A stretch of 64,000 nt of DNA from an uncultured Lacinutrix sp. GTDB lineage: Bacteria > Bacteroidota > Bacteroidia > Flavobacteriales > Flavobacteriaceae. Positions 34,454 to 43,063 of this stretch are shown here, in pieces. A program made the position numbers and the translations under genes. The stretch is taken from positions 1 through 64,000 of the forward strand of contig CAKZMU010000045.1 of assembly GCA_937129145.1 (NCBI GenBank). Reading direction: 5' to 3'. Position 1 is the first letter of the stretch. Every line of letters starts with the position of its first letter. Under the pieces are notes generated by a model. It saw only the letters and a list, made by a program, of their open reading frames with translations. It searched no databases and was not told the DNA's origin.

Positions 34454-36046
34454 ATGAAAATAAAGAACCTTGCACTTTACTTATTATTGCTATTTTTTTT
34501 AAATACTAGCTGTAAAAACGGTAAAAAAAATGATGACATAAAAGAAAGACCAAATATAATTTTCATTATGAGTGACGATCATGCTTATCAAGCCATTAGT
34601 GCTTATTGCAAAGATTTAAACAACACACCAAATATTGATCGTTTAGCAACAGAAGGTGCAATTTTTAATCGTGGGTTTGTAACAAATTCCATTTGTGCTC
34701 CCAGTAGAGCCGTAATGCTTACAGGAAAGCATAGTCATATAAATGGAAAGGTCGACAATATTCAGCCTTTTAACTGGAACCAAAATAATTTCGCTAAATC
34801 ACTACAAGTTGCAGGTTACCAAACTGCTTTGGTGGGTAAAATTCATTTAAGTGGTTTGCCGCAAGGTTTTGATTATTCAAACGTATTACCTGGACAGGGA
34901 GAATATTACAATCCTGATTTTATCGAAAATGGGCAGAAAAAAAATTATAAAGGCTATGTGACTTCGGTTACTACAGATATTGCTTTAGATTGGTTGGAAA
35001 ACAAACGAGAAAAAGATACACCTTTTTTATTGCTGTACCACCAAAAAGCACCACATAGAACATGGATGCCAGAGAAAAAGCATTTTAATCTGTTTGATGA
35101 TGTTGATTTTGAATTACCAGACAATTTTTTCGATGATTATAAAAACAGACCAGCAGCATCACAACACGAAATGGGAGTTTTTGAGGATTTAGATGTGGTT
35201 TACGATTTAAAAATGTTAGATAAGGAAGGCGCTATAAAAACAAGATATCGAAAAGCATTCCAAAGACAATATAATCGTATGGATGCTGTTCAAAAAGCAA
35301 CTTGGGATGCATATTACAATCCTATTATTGAGGATTTTAAAGCAAAAGGTTTAGAGGGGGAAGAGCTAGCAAAATGGAAGTATAATAGGTACATGAAAGA
35401 TTATTTAAGATCAATTCAATCTGTAGATGATGGCGTTGGACAAATTTTAGATTATTTAGATGCAAACAATTTAAGTGATAATACTATTGTGGTTTACACC
35501 TCAGATCAGGGCTTTTATTTAGGCGAACATGGATGGTTTGATAAGCGTTTTATGTATGAAGAATCTTTTAGAACACCTTTGTTGATTAAATACCCCAAAG
35601 AAATAAAAGCCGGAACCGTTGTTAATGAAATGGTTCAGAATTTAGATTTCGCACCTACTTTTTTAGATTACGCGAATGCTCCTATTTCTGAAGAAATACA
35701 AGGCGAATCTTTTCGAAATCTGGTTAAAGAAGGTGATGCCCAATGGAGAGACGCTATTTATTACAATTACTATGAGTTTCCAGGTGAGCATCATGTTAAA
35801 AGACATTATGGCATAAGAACAGACCGTTATAAGCTCATACATTTCTATTACGACATAGATCATTGGGAGTTATATGATTTGGAGAAGGACCCTACGGAAA
35901 TGCTTAATGTTTACAATGATGAAGCCTATACTAAAATTAGAGCTCAGATGCATAAAAAACTAGATGAGGTTAGGCTTAAATATGGAGATAGCGATTCACT
36001 AAATCAAGCAAATCTCCAGCGATATTTAAAGGCTAGGGGAATTTGA
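34454..36046 (+). CDS. Lipoprotein S1-type sulfatase
   Basis: A lipoprotein signal (LFFLNTSCKNG) precedes a sulfatase domain. The metal-binding start is PNIIFIMSDDHAYQAISAY. The catalytic cysteine, converted to formylglycine, sits in CAPSRAVMLTGKHSHINGK near residue 80. Later metal and substrate residues appear in TSDQGFYLGEHGWFDKRFMYEESFRTPLL. The closest general type is the N-sulfoglucosamine or N-acetylgalactosamine-6-sulfatase-like group, probably acting on an algal or animal sulfated glycan. No polysaccharide-utilisation genes (SusC/SusD) or glycoside hydrolases are adjacent, so it is an orphan. No maturase is in the window. Confidence 0.93.
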   Translation: MKIKNLALYLLLLFFLNTSCKNGKKNDDIKERPNIIFIMSDDHAYQAISAYCKDLNNTPNIDRLATEGAIFNRGFVTNSICAPSRAVMLTGKHSHINGKVDNIQPFNWNQNNFAKSLQVAGYQTALVGKIHLSGLPQGFDYSNVLPGQGEYYNPDFIENGQKKNYKGYVTSVTTDIALDWLENKREKDTPFLLLYHQKAPHRTWMPEKKHFNLFDDVDFELPDNFFDDYKNRPAASQHEMGVFEDLDVVYDLKMLDKEGAIKTRYRKAFQRQYNRMDAVQKATWDAYYNPIIEDFKAKGLEGEELAKWKYNRYMKDYLRSIQSVDDGVGQILDYLDANNLSDNTIVVYTSDQGFYLGEHGWFDKRFMYEESFRTPLLIKYPKEIKAGTVVNEMVQNLDFAPTFLDYANAPISEEIQGESFRNLVKEGDAQWRDAIYYNYYEFPGEHHVKRHYGIRTDRYKLIHFYYDIDHWELYDLEKDPTEMLNVYNDEAYTKIRAQMHKKLDEVRLKYGDSDSLNQANLQRYLKARGI

Positions 36047-36136
36047 AGATTGTAAGTGGTTATTCTTATTAATTAAGAATGGAGCTTTTTTAAATAAACG
36101 TTCCAGTTTTATATTTGTAAGCATTAATGTTTTACG

Positions 36137-37195
36137 TTATTTTTTCACGAGTCTGTAGTTTTGATTTTTTCCACCATGAGCCACTTCAATAACATAAACA
36201 CCTGATGTTAAAAACGTTAAGCTCAATTGCTTAAATCCATTTTTTAATTGGTGTCCTAGAACGAGATCGCCCAATATGGAGTTTAATTAAAAACTAACAT
36301 TAGAGAGATGTGCTCTAAAAAACAGATTGCGATTAGTTGGATTTGGATGAATTTGTACGAGTAGCTGATTTGAAGCTTCAACATTAAGCGTACTTTGAGT
36401 CTCATAAGCGCCATATCAATAAGGTCATTAATGATTCTCGTATCGCCTTTGATATTGAGATTCGGTATTAACTATTATCTCCAGCATCAATAAGAATGTT
36501 TCCTGATGTAGGAATGAGACCATCGTCTTGAGTGCCTCAAAGGTTGTAAGGGCCAATTGGGTTTGCTATATTTTGAAAATTAGTACTTGAAGGGTTATTG
36601 TAATTATTTATTAAAGTGAAATCAGTGATTAAAGTAGGGTTAGGTAAGCAGAATGAAAAATCAATTTCAGTATTTCCATAAATTACGTTGTTGGCAGCTA
36701 AACTTTGAAGGTTTCCATTGTTGAAATCATCAAAAGAGCGTATAGCTGAATGTCCAACATTGTTAATGACATTGCAATTTATAAGGCTTATAATATGGAG
36801 TGTTTAACTAGAAACCTCATGGGGTAAATATGCAGCACTTCCGAAAAAATATTTAAAGGACATCAAAGGCATCATAATTTCCAACTACGTTACTGGTAAA
36901 AATGCTCCTTACAATCTGTAAGTTTGCGTTGCTACCAAAATGCATTGACTCTAAAGATCTATATAGGCCACCGCCTCGAAATGAATTGTTTACTAAAAAC
37001 ACACAATTTCTTATAGAATGTGTATTAGTAATGATACCATCACTAGATTTTAAGAATACTCCACCACCCAGTCCAGAAATTGTATTTGTTGAATTTCCTG
37101 ATATAACTGAATTTTCTATAGTAATATTTTCGCCATTAATGTATATTCCATCACCTCTATCTTCAGAATAATTGTTTTGATATACCAAAGTAACT
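36137..37195 (-). pseudogene. Decayed T9SS-exported right-handed beta-helix (choice-of-anchor Q-like) protein
   Basis: Fills most of the 36047-37293 gap. An intact stretch (36853-37188) reads ENITIENSVISGNSTN and RNCVFLVNNSFRGGG, typical of parallel beta-helix rungs. Downstream pieces continue in shifted frames: AANNVIYGNTEIDFSFC, GTQDDGLIPTSGNILIDAGD, then a T9SS type A sorting domain with IHPNPTNRN and GVYVIEVAHGG ending RLVKK at 36140. In-frame stops include 36287-36289, 36468-36470 and 36537-36539. A one-base loss near 36410 breaks what would read IDMGAYETQS. The 5' part is missing, with a stop just before 37190. The gene is clearly dead. Confidence 0.88.
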
Positions 37196-37293
37196 TATTA
37201 AAAACACTTGACATTATATAGTTTGATATTAATTTGAAACGTTTTATACTAAAGTAAATTTGTTTAGTTTTGAATTAAATATAAACTAATGTT

Positions 37294-39003
37294 TTGTCAC
37301 TGAATTCAAAATCGTACTTGTTAATATTATTATTGAACTTTTTATTGGTTGGATGTAGTACAGACAGTAAAGATTTTAAAAGGATTGAACTATACCAGAA
37401 TCAATTAAAAGAAATTACTAAGACTATTGATGATGGAATTTCCTATAAGGCAGCTGATGATGATTTATTTAATAAATACTTTGAAGGCTTAGAATTAATT
37501 AACAAAGAACCTCAAATTAACGATTCTATTCAATTAGAATTTTATTCTATTCTTTCAGTATTATTTGTTCAAAAAAAATTCCCAAACGAAACCATTAAAG
37601 TTTCAAAAAAAGGGATTGAAAAAGCAAAAAATATAAATCATTATGAAATGGTGGCAAGATTATACTCTACTTCCGCTTCAAATCATTTAAGACTTCACCA
37701 ATCAGACAGTGCTTTAAGAGTTTATCGAGAAGCAATACGTTATATAAAAAAAAAGCCACCTAATATTTTTGCGTTATCTGTCCATAACAATTTAGGAGTG
37801 CTTTTTCAAAAAAAAATGCATCAACTTGATTCTGCATTATACCATTTCAACAAATTATATAAATATCCCGATTCAATTATTCAAAATCCAAATGATCAAT
37901 ATTTTCAAAATAATATCAAAGATAATATTGCACTGGTACATATGGAGAGAAAATCCTATGAATTAGCACGCCCATTATTCGAAGAAAATTACCAAGCGTA
38001 TAAAATGGCAAGCTATGAAAATGTTAAGTTTATTGAAAGATGGATTCGAGCTGGATTGCAATTGGCAGAAGCGGATATTTTATTAGGAAATAAAAAACAG
38101 TCCCTTTCATTAATTTCTGAAATAGAATCTCACTTAGATTCTTTAGGAAACTTTGGAATCGATAAACCTATAACCGATTTGCTATTTTATAAAGTAAAGT
38201 CTCTTTATTTTGAACATACTGGCGATTTTGAATTAGCTCATCAATTTGCTGAAAAAAGGCAGTTATTACTTCAAAAACAAGAGGAAAATAAGCTATATGA
38301 ATTACAAAAAAGCCAGCATTATTATAGAAATTTAAATATTGAAATTTCGAAACAACACCTTTTAGATGAAAAAAAACTAAGAATAGAAGAACGTAAGTGG
38401 GCAAATGCCCAACTATGGATTTTAGTAATTTCTAGTGTTTCAGTATTAATAATTGGCTTGTTGTTGATTTCTAGGTATCGTCAACGATTAGTAAAAACAG
38501 AGTTAGAACGAAAATTAAATGCTGAAAAATATAAAAGCGAGCAAGTAAAAAAAGAATTGTTAGAACAAGCAATAACCTTTAAAAAACGGGACCTTTCTAA
38601 TCTTTCTTTAAACATTATTAAAAATAAAGAATGGCTTGAAGAGCTTCAACGAAGACTACAAGAAGCAGATGAACTTAAAGGAAGGTCTAAGGGAAAGCAC
38701 ATGAAAAATATCATTAGAGATATTAAAAAGCGCTTAAAAAATGTAGAGCTTACAGGTGAAATGCAAATGCAAGTAGATACTTTGAATGCCGAATTCTATG
38801 AAAAATTATTAATAAATTTTCCAGCTCTTAGTAAAACTGAGCTTAAATTATGTTCTCTTATACGCCTCAAAATTGATAATAATGATATTGCTAGCTTGCA
38901 AAATATTGCAGTAGAATCGGTATATAAAAGTAGAACGCGACTTCGAAAAAAGCTAAATCTTACAAGCAATACAGATTTAGAGTCTTTTTTAATTGAAATT
39001 TAA
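37294..39003 (+). CDS. TPR sensor with transmembrane helix and LuxR-like DNA-binding domain
   Basis: The start is TTG 37294 (MSLNSKSYLLILLLNFLLVGC), because the only nearby ATG, at 37289, is out of frame and hits a stop. An exported TPR region spans about residues 30-340 (VARLYSTSASNHLRLHQSDSALRVY, NNLGVLFQKKMHQLDSALYHF). One membrane helix lies near residues 370-390 (WILVISSVSVLIIGLLLI), followed by a coiled coil and a LuxR-type helix-turn-helix at the end (LSKTELKLCSLIRLKIDNNDIASLQNIAVESVYKSRTRLRKKL). This layout is a common one-component regulator in Flavobacteriia. It lies directly upstream of the surface-protein genes and probably controls them. Confidence 0.87.
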   Translation: MSLNSKSYLLILLLNFLLVGCSTDSKDFKRIELYQNQLKEITKTIDDGISYKAADDDLFNKYFEGLELINKEPQINDSIQLEFYSILSVLFVQKKFPNETIKVSKKGIEKAKNINHYEMVARLYSTSASNHLRLHQSDSALRVYREAIRYIKKKPPNIFALSVHNNLGVLFQKKMHQLDSALYHFNKLYKYPDSIIQNPNDQYFQNNIKDNIALVHMERKSYELARPLFEENYQAYKMASYENVKFIERWIRAGLQLAEADILLGNKKQSLSLISEIESHLDSLGNFGIDKPITDLLFYKVKSLYFEHTGDFELAHQFAEKRQLLLQKQEENKLYELQKSQHYYRNLNIEISKQHLLDEKKLRIEERKWANAQLWILVISSVSVLIIGLLLISRYRQRLVKTELERKLNAEKYKSEQVKKELLEQAITFKKRDLSNLSLNIIKNKEWLEELQRRLQEADELKGRSKGKHMKNIIRDIKKRLKNVELTGEMQMQVDTLNAEFYEKLLINFPALSKTELKLCSLIRLKIDNNDIASLQNIAVESVYKSRTRLRKKLNLTSNTDLESFLIEI

Positions 39004-39014
39004 CCACACCTTAT

Positions 39015-39040
39015 AAACTCTTGTAAAATAAGAGTTTTCT
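39015..39040 (+). terminator. Weak intrinsic terminator after the TPR-LuxR gene
   Basis: AAACTCTT and AAGAGTTT pair around a seven-base loop, followed by T-rich sequence. An eight-base AT-rich stem, so partial read-through is possible. Confidence 0.45.
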
Positions 39041-39161
39041 CAATTTTATCTTTATTCTGTCCCATATTTGTCCCAATGACTTTTTATTGAGAATTCATTC
39101 AAGGAATATATTTTTGTCAAAATAAATAATAATAATTGGCATGGATTGCCAATTAATATAA

Positions 39162-39338
39162 ATGCAAATGAAACTGTTTTTAAGATTATTAAAAATGTTT
39201 GACAAGAATGATGATTCAAATCAGGGGCTAACTAAGTCTTGGTCTCAAATTAGTACAGATAATAAAAAATTGGAATTACAATTAAAAAGCTTAGAAAAAT
39301 TAGAATCTAAACTTAATGCATCGCATAAAAAATATTAA
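39162..39338 (+). CDS. Small hypothetical protein with coiled-coil tendency
   Basis: A 58-codon frame: MQMKLFLRLLKMFDKNDDSN at the start, then a heptad-like tail KKLELQLKSLEKLESKLNAS. It ends 25 bases before the chosen start of the large repeat protein and could be its first operon gene. No homologue is recognised. Support comes from the complete frame, an amphipathic N-terminal helix and codon use that looks like the neighbours. Confidence 0.48.
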   Translation: MQMKLFLRLLKMFDKNDDSNQGLTKSWSQISTDNKKLELQLKSLEKLESKLNASHKKY

Positions 39339-39363
39339 AGAAGCTCGATATATAATTAATACT

Positions 39364-42300
39364 ATGAAAAACTTAAAATACATTTACCTACTTGCAATGC
39401 TTTTTATTAGCAATGCAATATTTGCCCAATCCCCAGAAGGCTTCAATTATCAAGCGGTTATTCGCGATGCGTCTAACCAGATATTAAGTAGCCAAAATGT
39501 TGGTATACAATTTCGTTTATTACAAGGTTCGCCTTCTGGAACAGTTACTTATACTGAAACACATACAGCCACAACAGATGCTTATGGTTTAGTTGCTTTA
39601 CAAATAGGTACAGGAACCACAAGTGATGTTTTTGGAAACATCAATTGGGGAAACGGACCATATTTTCTAGAAATTGCAGCCGATGTTTCTGGAGGAACAA
39701 CCTACAGTATTTTAGGAACCCAACAGTTAATGAGTGTCCCTTATGCTTTATATGCAAAAAGTAGTGGAGATAGTAGTCCGTTAGAAATAGATAATGATGT
39801 GCTTAGAGGTGATGCTAATAGTGTAAACCATGCAACTACAGATTTTGTTTTCGGGTCTACGCAATTAGATCATGATGCTAATGCTGATCATTATCAAAGA
39901 ATGTTTTTTGATAAGTCTAAAGCGGCATTTAGAGTAGGTGAGGTGACTGGCGATTTTTGGGATGAAGCTAACAGAGGTGTAAACTCTTTTGCCAATGGAT
40001 TTAACACAAAAGCCAATGAGACTGCGGCAACCGCAATGGGTTATCAAACAACCGCAAGTGGATTTGCTTCCACTGCAATGGGAATTAGAGCAACCGCAAG
40101 TGGGCGTGGTTCAGTTGTAATAGGTGAAAAAGTAAACGCAACTTCGGAAAATGCAATAGCCATAGGTTCTAATGCAAATGCAAATGGATATGCTTCAATT
40201 GCAATAGGAGCATCTTTGAGATCAGAATCTGCTTACGAAACTGCAATAGGACATTATGATACCTCATACACTCCAAATAGTACGACGGCTTGGGATACAG
40301 ACGACCGATTGTTTACTATAGGAAATGGAATAAATAATAGCAATCGTTCAGATGCCATGGTGATATTAAAAAACGGAAACACAACAATAAACGGCGATTT
40401 TAACGCTACAGGTGTTATTTCTGGAGATGGCTCTGGATTAACTAATTTACCTGTTGGATCTTCAATTTTTGAAAAATCTGGAAACCTTATTTTGCCAGAT
40501 GCAAATACTGTTGATATTGGCAATGATGATTTTGTTTTTGGCTCAACGCAATTAGATAGAGATAGTGATGCAGACCATCAAAACCGAATGTTCTTTGATA
40601 AAAGTAAAGGGGCTTTTAGAGTTGGGACAACAATAGGCACTAGTTGGGATGCTTCTAATGTAGGAAATAATTCTTTTGCTACAGGTAATAGTACAACTGC
40701 AAGTGGTAATAGTTCATTTGCAGCGGGACAGGCTACAACTGCAAGTGGTGCATATTCAACTGCCTTTGGATTTAGTTCTATTGCAAGTGGAGATCATTCA
40801 ACTGCTCTTGGCTTAACTACAATATCTCAATCTTTTGCTGAAATAACTATTGGTATGTATAATACGGGTTATACCCCTAATAGTGCAACTGGTTGGGATA
40901 GCGAAGACCGCTTGTTTACGATTGGAAATGGACAATCTTTCGGCAATTATTCAGATGCTTTAATTGTTTACAAAAGCGGTAATACAAGTATTAACGGAGA
41001 TTTTAACGCCACAGGTGTTATTTCGGGCGATGGCTCTGGCTTAACTAATTTGCCAGGCGGAACTGCAGACCATATTGCAGATGCCGATGGCGACACCAAA
41101 ATACAGGTAGAAGAAACTGCTAATGAGGATATTATTCGTTTTGACGCCGGAGGAACACAAGTAGGGAGCGTAAATAGTGATGGGGTTTGGAATATGGTTG
41201 CTAGTAATCATAACTTACTTATTGGTAATGGTAACACAGGTACTGGAGGCTCGGAAAATACTGCTATAGGTTCTTTAGCTTTAAGAAGTAATATAGCCGG
41301 AGTACATAATACGGCTATTGGATACAGAGCAGGGCACAACAGTACTGGATCCGGAAACCTTTTTATTGGTGCAAATGCTGGGTTGAATGAAACGGGAAAT
41401 AACACCTTACATATAAAAAACAGTTCTGATTTTATTTCAGGACCATTAATATACGGAGAGTTTGATAACGATTTGGTACGTGTTAATGGAGATTTTGAAA
41501 CTACAGGAGACATAGATGTTACAGGTGTTATTTCTGGTGATGGTTCTGGATTAACCAATTTACCTATTTCTTCAGGGTCGTATATGCAAGATACAGACGG
41601 AGACACCAAAATACAAGTAGAAGAAACTGCGGATGAAGACATTATACGTTTTGATGTAGCAGGTCTAGAGGTTGGTAATGTGAATAGCGATGGTGTATGG
41701 GATATGGTACCAGATACTAGTACGGGTAATTTACTAATTGGAGGTGGTAATAGCGGCACAGGAGGTAGACTAAATGTTTTTATTGGGGGAAATGCAGGTA
41801 GAATTTATAATGAAACTTTACAAGATACATATAATACAGCACTTGGTACTAATGCTATGTTTAGTCTGGAAACAGGTGTATCTAATACCGCTATTGGTTA
41901 TGGTTCATTATTTAATAATACAGCCAGCTCACAAAACACCACTTTAGGGTTTGAAACAGGGTATAACAACATTAGTGGTTCAGGAAATGTGTTTATTGGC
42001 TATCGAGCTGCAAAAAATGAAACAGGAAGCAACAAGCTATATATAGAAAATTCGTCTTCAACAAGCCCACTAATTTATGGTGAGTTTGATACCGATTTGG
42101 TGCGTATCAATGGCGATTTAGAAGTTACAGGGGTTAGTGATGTAAATACTGTTTTAGCTAGTAACATTGGGATTGGCTTGCCTTCAGCGCCTTCCCAAAA
42201 ATTAAGCGTTGCAGGTAACTTTAAATTGGGTACCAATGGTTCTACGCTTACCAATATTATTAAAGTAGATGTAGCTAAAAATATTGGCAATATTTCTAGT

Positions 42301-42510
42301 GATGATCATCTAGATGTTACGTTTAGCGTTCCTGGCTCTCTTGTAGGTTCTAGTGTTATGGTGTCACCAAGTGCAGATTTACCTAATCAAGTAATTCTTG
42401 GTCAAGCCAGAGTTTCTGCAAATGGTACAGTGAGGGTTCGTTTTCATAATGAATCAAACAGTGGTAAAGATCCAGCCAACATGACTTTTTATATCACAGT
42501 AATTAAGTAA
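39364..42510 (+). CDS. Large secreted protein with YadA-head-like repeats
   Basis: The start is ATG 39364 (MKNLKYIYLLAMLFISNAIFAQ), the only start giving a clean signal peptide; the frame stays open 48 bases further upstream. After a roughly 110-residue N-terminal domain (SPEGFNYQAVIRDASNQIL) come two homologous modules of the VFGSTQLDHDAN and MFFDKSKAAFRVG type. Each is followed by YadA/Hia head repeats (ATAMGYQTTASGFASTAMG, SFAAGQATTASGAYSTAFG). The phrase ATGVISGDGSGLTNLP occurs three times and GDTKIQVEETA twice. The C-terminal about 80 residues are beta-rich, and no trimeric autotransporter barrel or T9SS domain is visible. It is followed immediately by a small T9SS-sorted protein. Confidence 0.85.
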   Translation: MKNLKYIYLLAMLFISNAIFAQSPEGFNYQAVIRDASNQILSSQNVGIQFRLLQGSPSGTVTYTETHTATTDAYGLVALQIGTGTTSDVFGNINWGNGPYFLEIAADVSGGTTYSILGTQQLMSVPYALYAKSSGDSSPLEIDNDVLRGDANSVNHATTDFVFGSTQLDHDANADHYQRMFFDKSKAAFRVGEVTGDFWDEANRGVNSFANGFNTKANETAATAMGYQTTASGFASTAMGIRATASGRGSVVIGEKVNATSENAIAIGSNANANGYASIAIGASLRSESAYETAIGHYDTSYTPNSTTAWDTDDRLFTIGNGINNSNRSDAMVILKNGNTTINGDFNATGVISGDGSGLTNLPVGSSIFEKSGNLILPDANTVDIGNDDFVFGSTQLDRDSDADHQNRMFFDKSKGAFRVGTTIGTSWDASNVGNNSFATGNSTTASGNSSFAAGQATTASGAYSTAFGFSSIASGDHSTALGLTTISQSFAEITIGMYNTGYTPNSATGWDSEDRLFTIGNGQSFGNYSDALIVYKSGNTSINGDFNATGVISGDGSGLTNLPGGTADHIADADGDTKIQVEETANEDIIRFDAGGTQVGSVNSDGVWNMVASNHNLLIGNGNTGTGGSENTAIGSLALRSNIAGVHNTAIGYRAGHNSTGSGNLFIGANAGLNETGNNTLHIKNSSDFISGPLIYGEFDNDLVRVNGDFETTGDIDVTGVISGDGSGLTNLPISSGSYMQDTDGDTKIQVEETADEDIIRFDVAGLEVGNVNSDGVWDMVPDTSTGNLLIGGGNSGTGGRLNVFIGGNAGRIYNETLQDTYNTALGTNAMFSLETGVSNTAIGYGSLFNNTASSQNTTLGFETGYNNISGSGNVFIGYRAAKNETGSNKLYIENSSSTSPLIYGEFDTDLVRINGDLEVTGVSDVNTVLASNIGIGLPSAPSQKLSVAGNFKLGTNGSTLTNIIKVDVAKNIGNISSDDHLDVTFSVPGSLVGSSVMVSPSADLPNQVILGQARVSANGTVRVRFHNESNSGKDPANMTFYITVIK
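40391..41563 (+). repeat. Dispersed intragenic repeats in the YadA-head-like gene
   Basis: A block of about 60 bases encoding FNATGVISGDGSGLTNLP recurs at 40391-40452 and 40993-41054, with a shorter copy at 41521-41563. Further pairs are FVFGSTQLD...FDKSKGAFRVG (39841-39935 and 40528-40626) and GDTKIQVEETA near 41090 and 41600. The copies differ mainly at third codon positions, so the repeats are old and under protein-level selection. Confidence 0.8.
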
Positions 42511-42986
42511 TGATGAGAAAAGCAAACATATATATGACTGTATTGCTGAGTTTATGTACTCATGCGCTGCTCGCGCAATCTATAGAACGACAAGTGATAG
42601 GTAGTACTGGTGCTACTTTAAGTAATGGCTCAACGACTATGAGCTTTACTATTGGAGAGGTTGCTACAACCTCATTAAATGACGGAACATATACATTTAA
42701 TCAAGGGTTTCAGCAAGGAGAACCATCGGGAACATTGCATATAAAAACTGAAAATAGATTAAATGTTACATTGTATCCAAATCCAACAAAAAACGCATTT
42801 TATATTAACGGTTTATTAAAAAAAGGAACTCTTAATATTTATGATGTAGCTGGGAAAAAGGTATTGCAAAAACAAAATATTAATGACAACCAAGCTATTA
42901 ATATTAGCGAATTATCTGCTGGAGTTTATTTAATACACATTAAAACAGATGATGGTTCTAACATTAAAAGGTTAGTGGTTGAGTAA
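42510..42986 (+). CDS. Small secreted protein with T9SS type A sorting domain
   Basis: A 158-residue protein: signal peptide (SLCTHALLAQS), a short beta-rich middle (ERQVIGSTGATLSNGSTTMSFTIGEVATTSL with FNQGFQQG), then a complete T9SS C-terminal sorting domain (VTLYPNPTKNAFYING, GTLNIYDVAGKKVLQKQNI, LSAGVYLIHIKTDDG, KRLVVE). It shares one base with the stop of the repeat protein gene and is therefore co-translated. I infer that it is exported by T9SS and may help present or anchor the larger protein, which lacks a sorting domain. Confidence 0.88.
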   Translation: MMRKANIYMTVLLSLCTHALLAQSIERQVIGSTGATLSNGSTTMSFTIGEVATTSLNDGTYTFNQGFQQGEPSGTLHIKTENRLNVTLYPNPTKNAFYINGLLKKGTLNIYDVAGKKVLQKQNINDNQAINISELSAGVYLIHIKTDDGSNIKRLVVE

Positions 42987-43007
42987 GAAGTATTAATAAT
43001 TACTAAT

Positions 43008-43045
43008 AAAAAATCCCGTTACAAACTTTGTAGCAGGATTTTTTT
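43008..43045. terminator. Bidirectional intrinsic terminator
   Basis: Left arm AAAAAATCCCGTTACAAA (43008-43025) pairs with 43027-43044 through G-U-tolerant pairing. It lies between the converging T9SS-protein gene and purL. Confidence 0.85.
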
Positions 43046-43063
43046 GTATTTAGATGAATTACT

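Noticed and set aside
36902-37171. Plus-strand 89-codon frame
   Set aside because: It is antisense to the beta-helix pseudogene, whose repeats and sorting domain are recognisable on the minus strand.
39316-39363. Longer N-terminus for the YadA-head-like protein (MHRIKNIKEARY)
   Set aside because: The extension would bury the signal peptide that begins at ATG 39364 and would overlap the small upstream frame.
41208-41759. Minus-strand 183-codon proline-rich frame inside the YadA-head-like gene
   Set aside because: Its proline- and serine-rich content results from reading Gly-rich repeats in reverse; the plus-strand protein has a signal peptide and real repeats.
40000-42500. Tandem repeats suggestive of a CRISPR array
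   Set aside because: The repeats are coding, vary at third positions and lack regular spacers.
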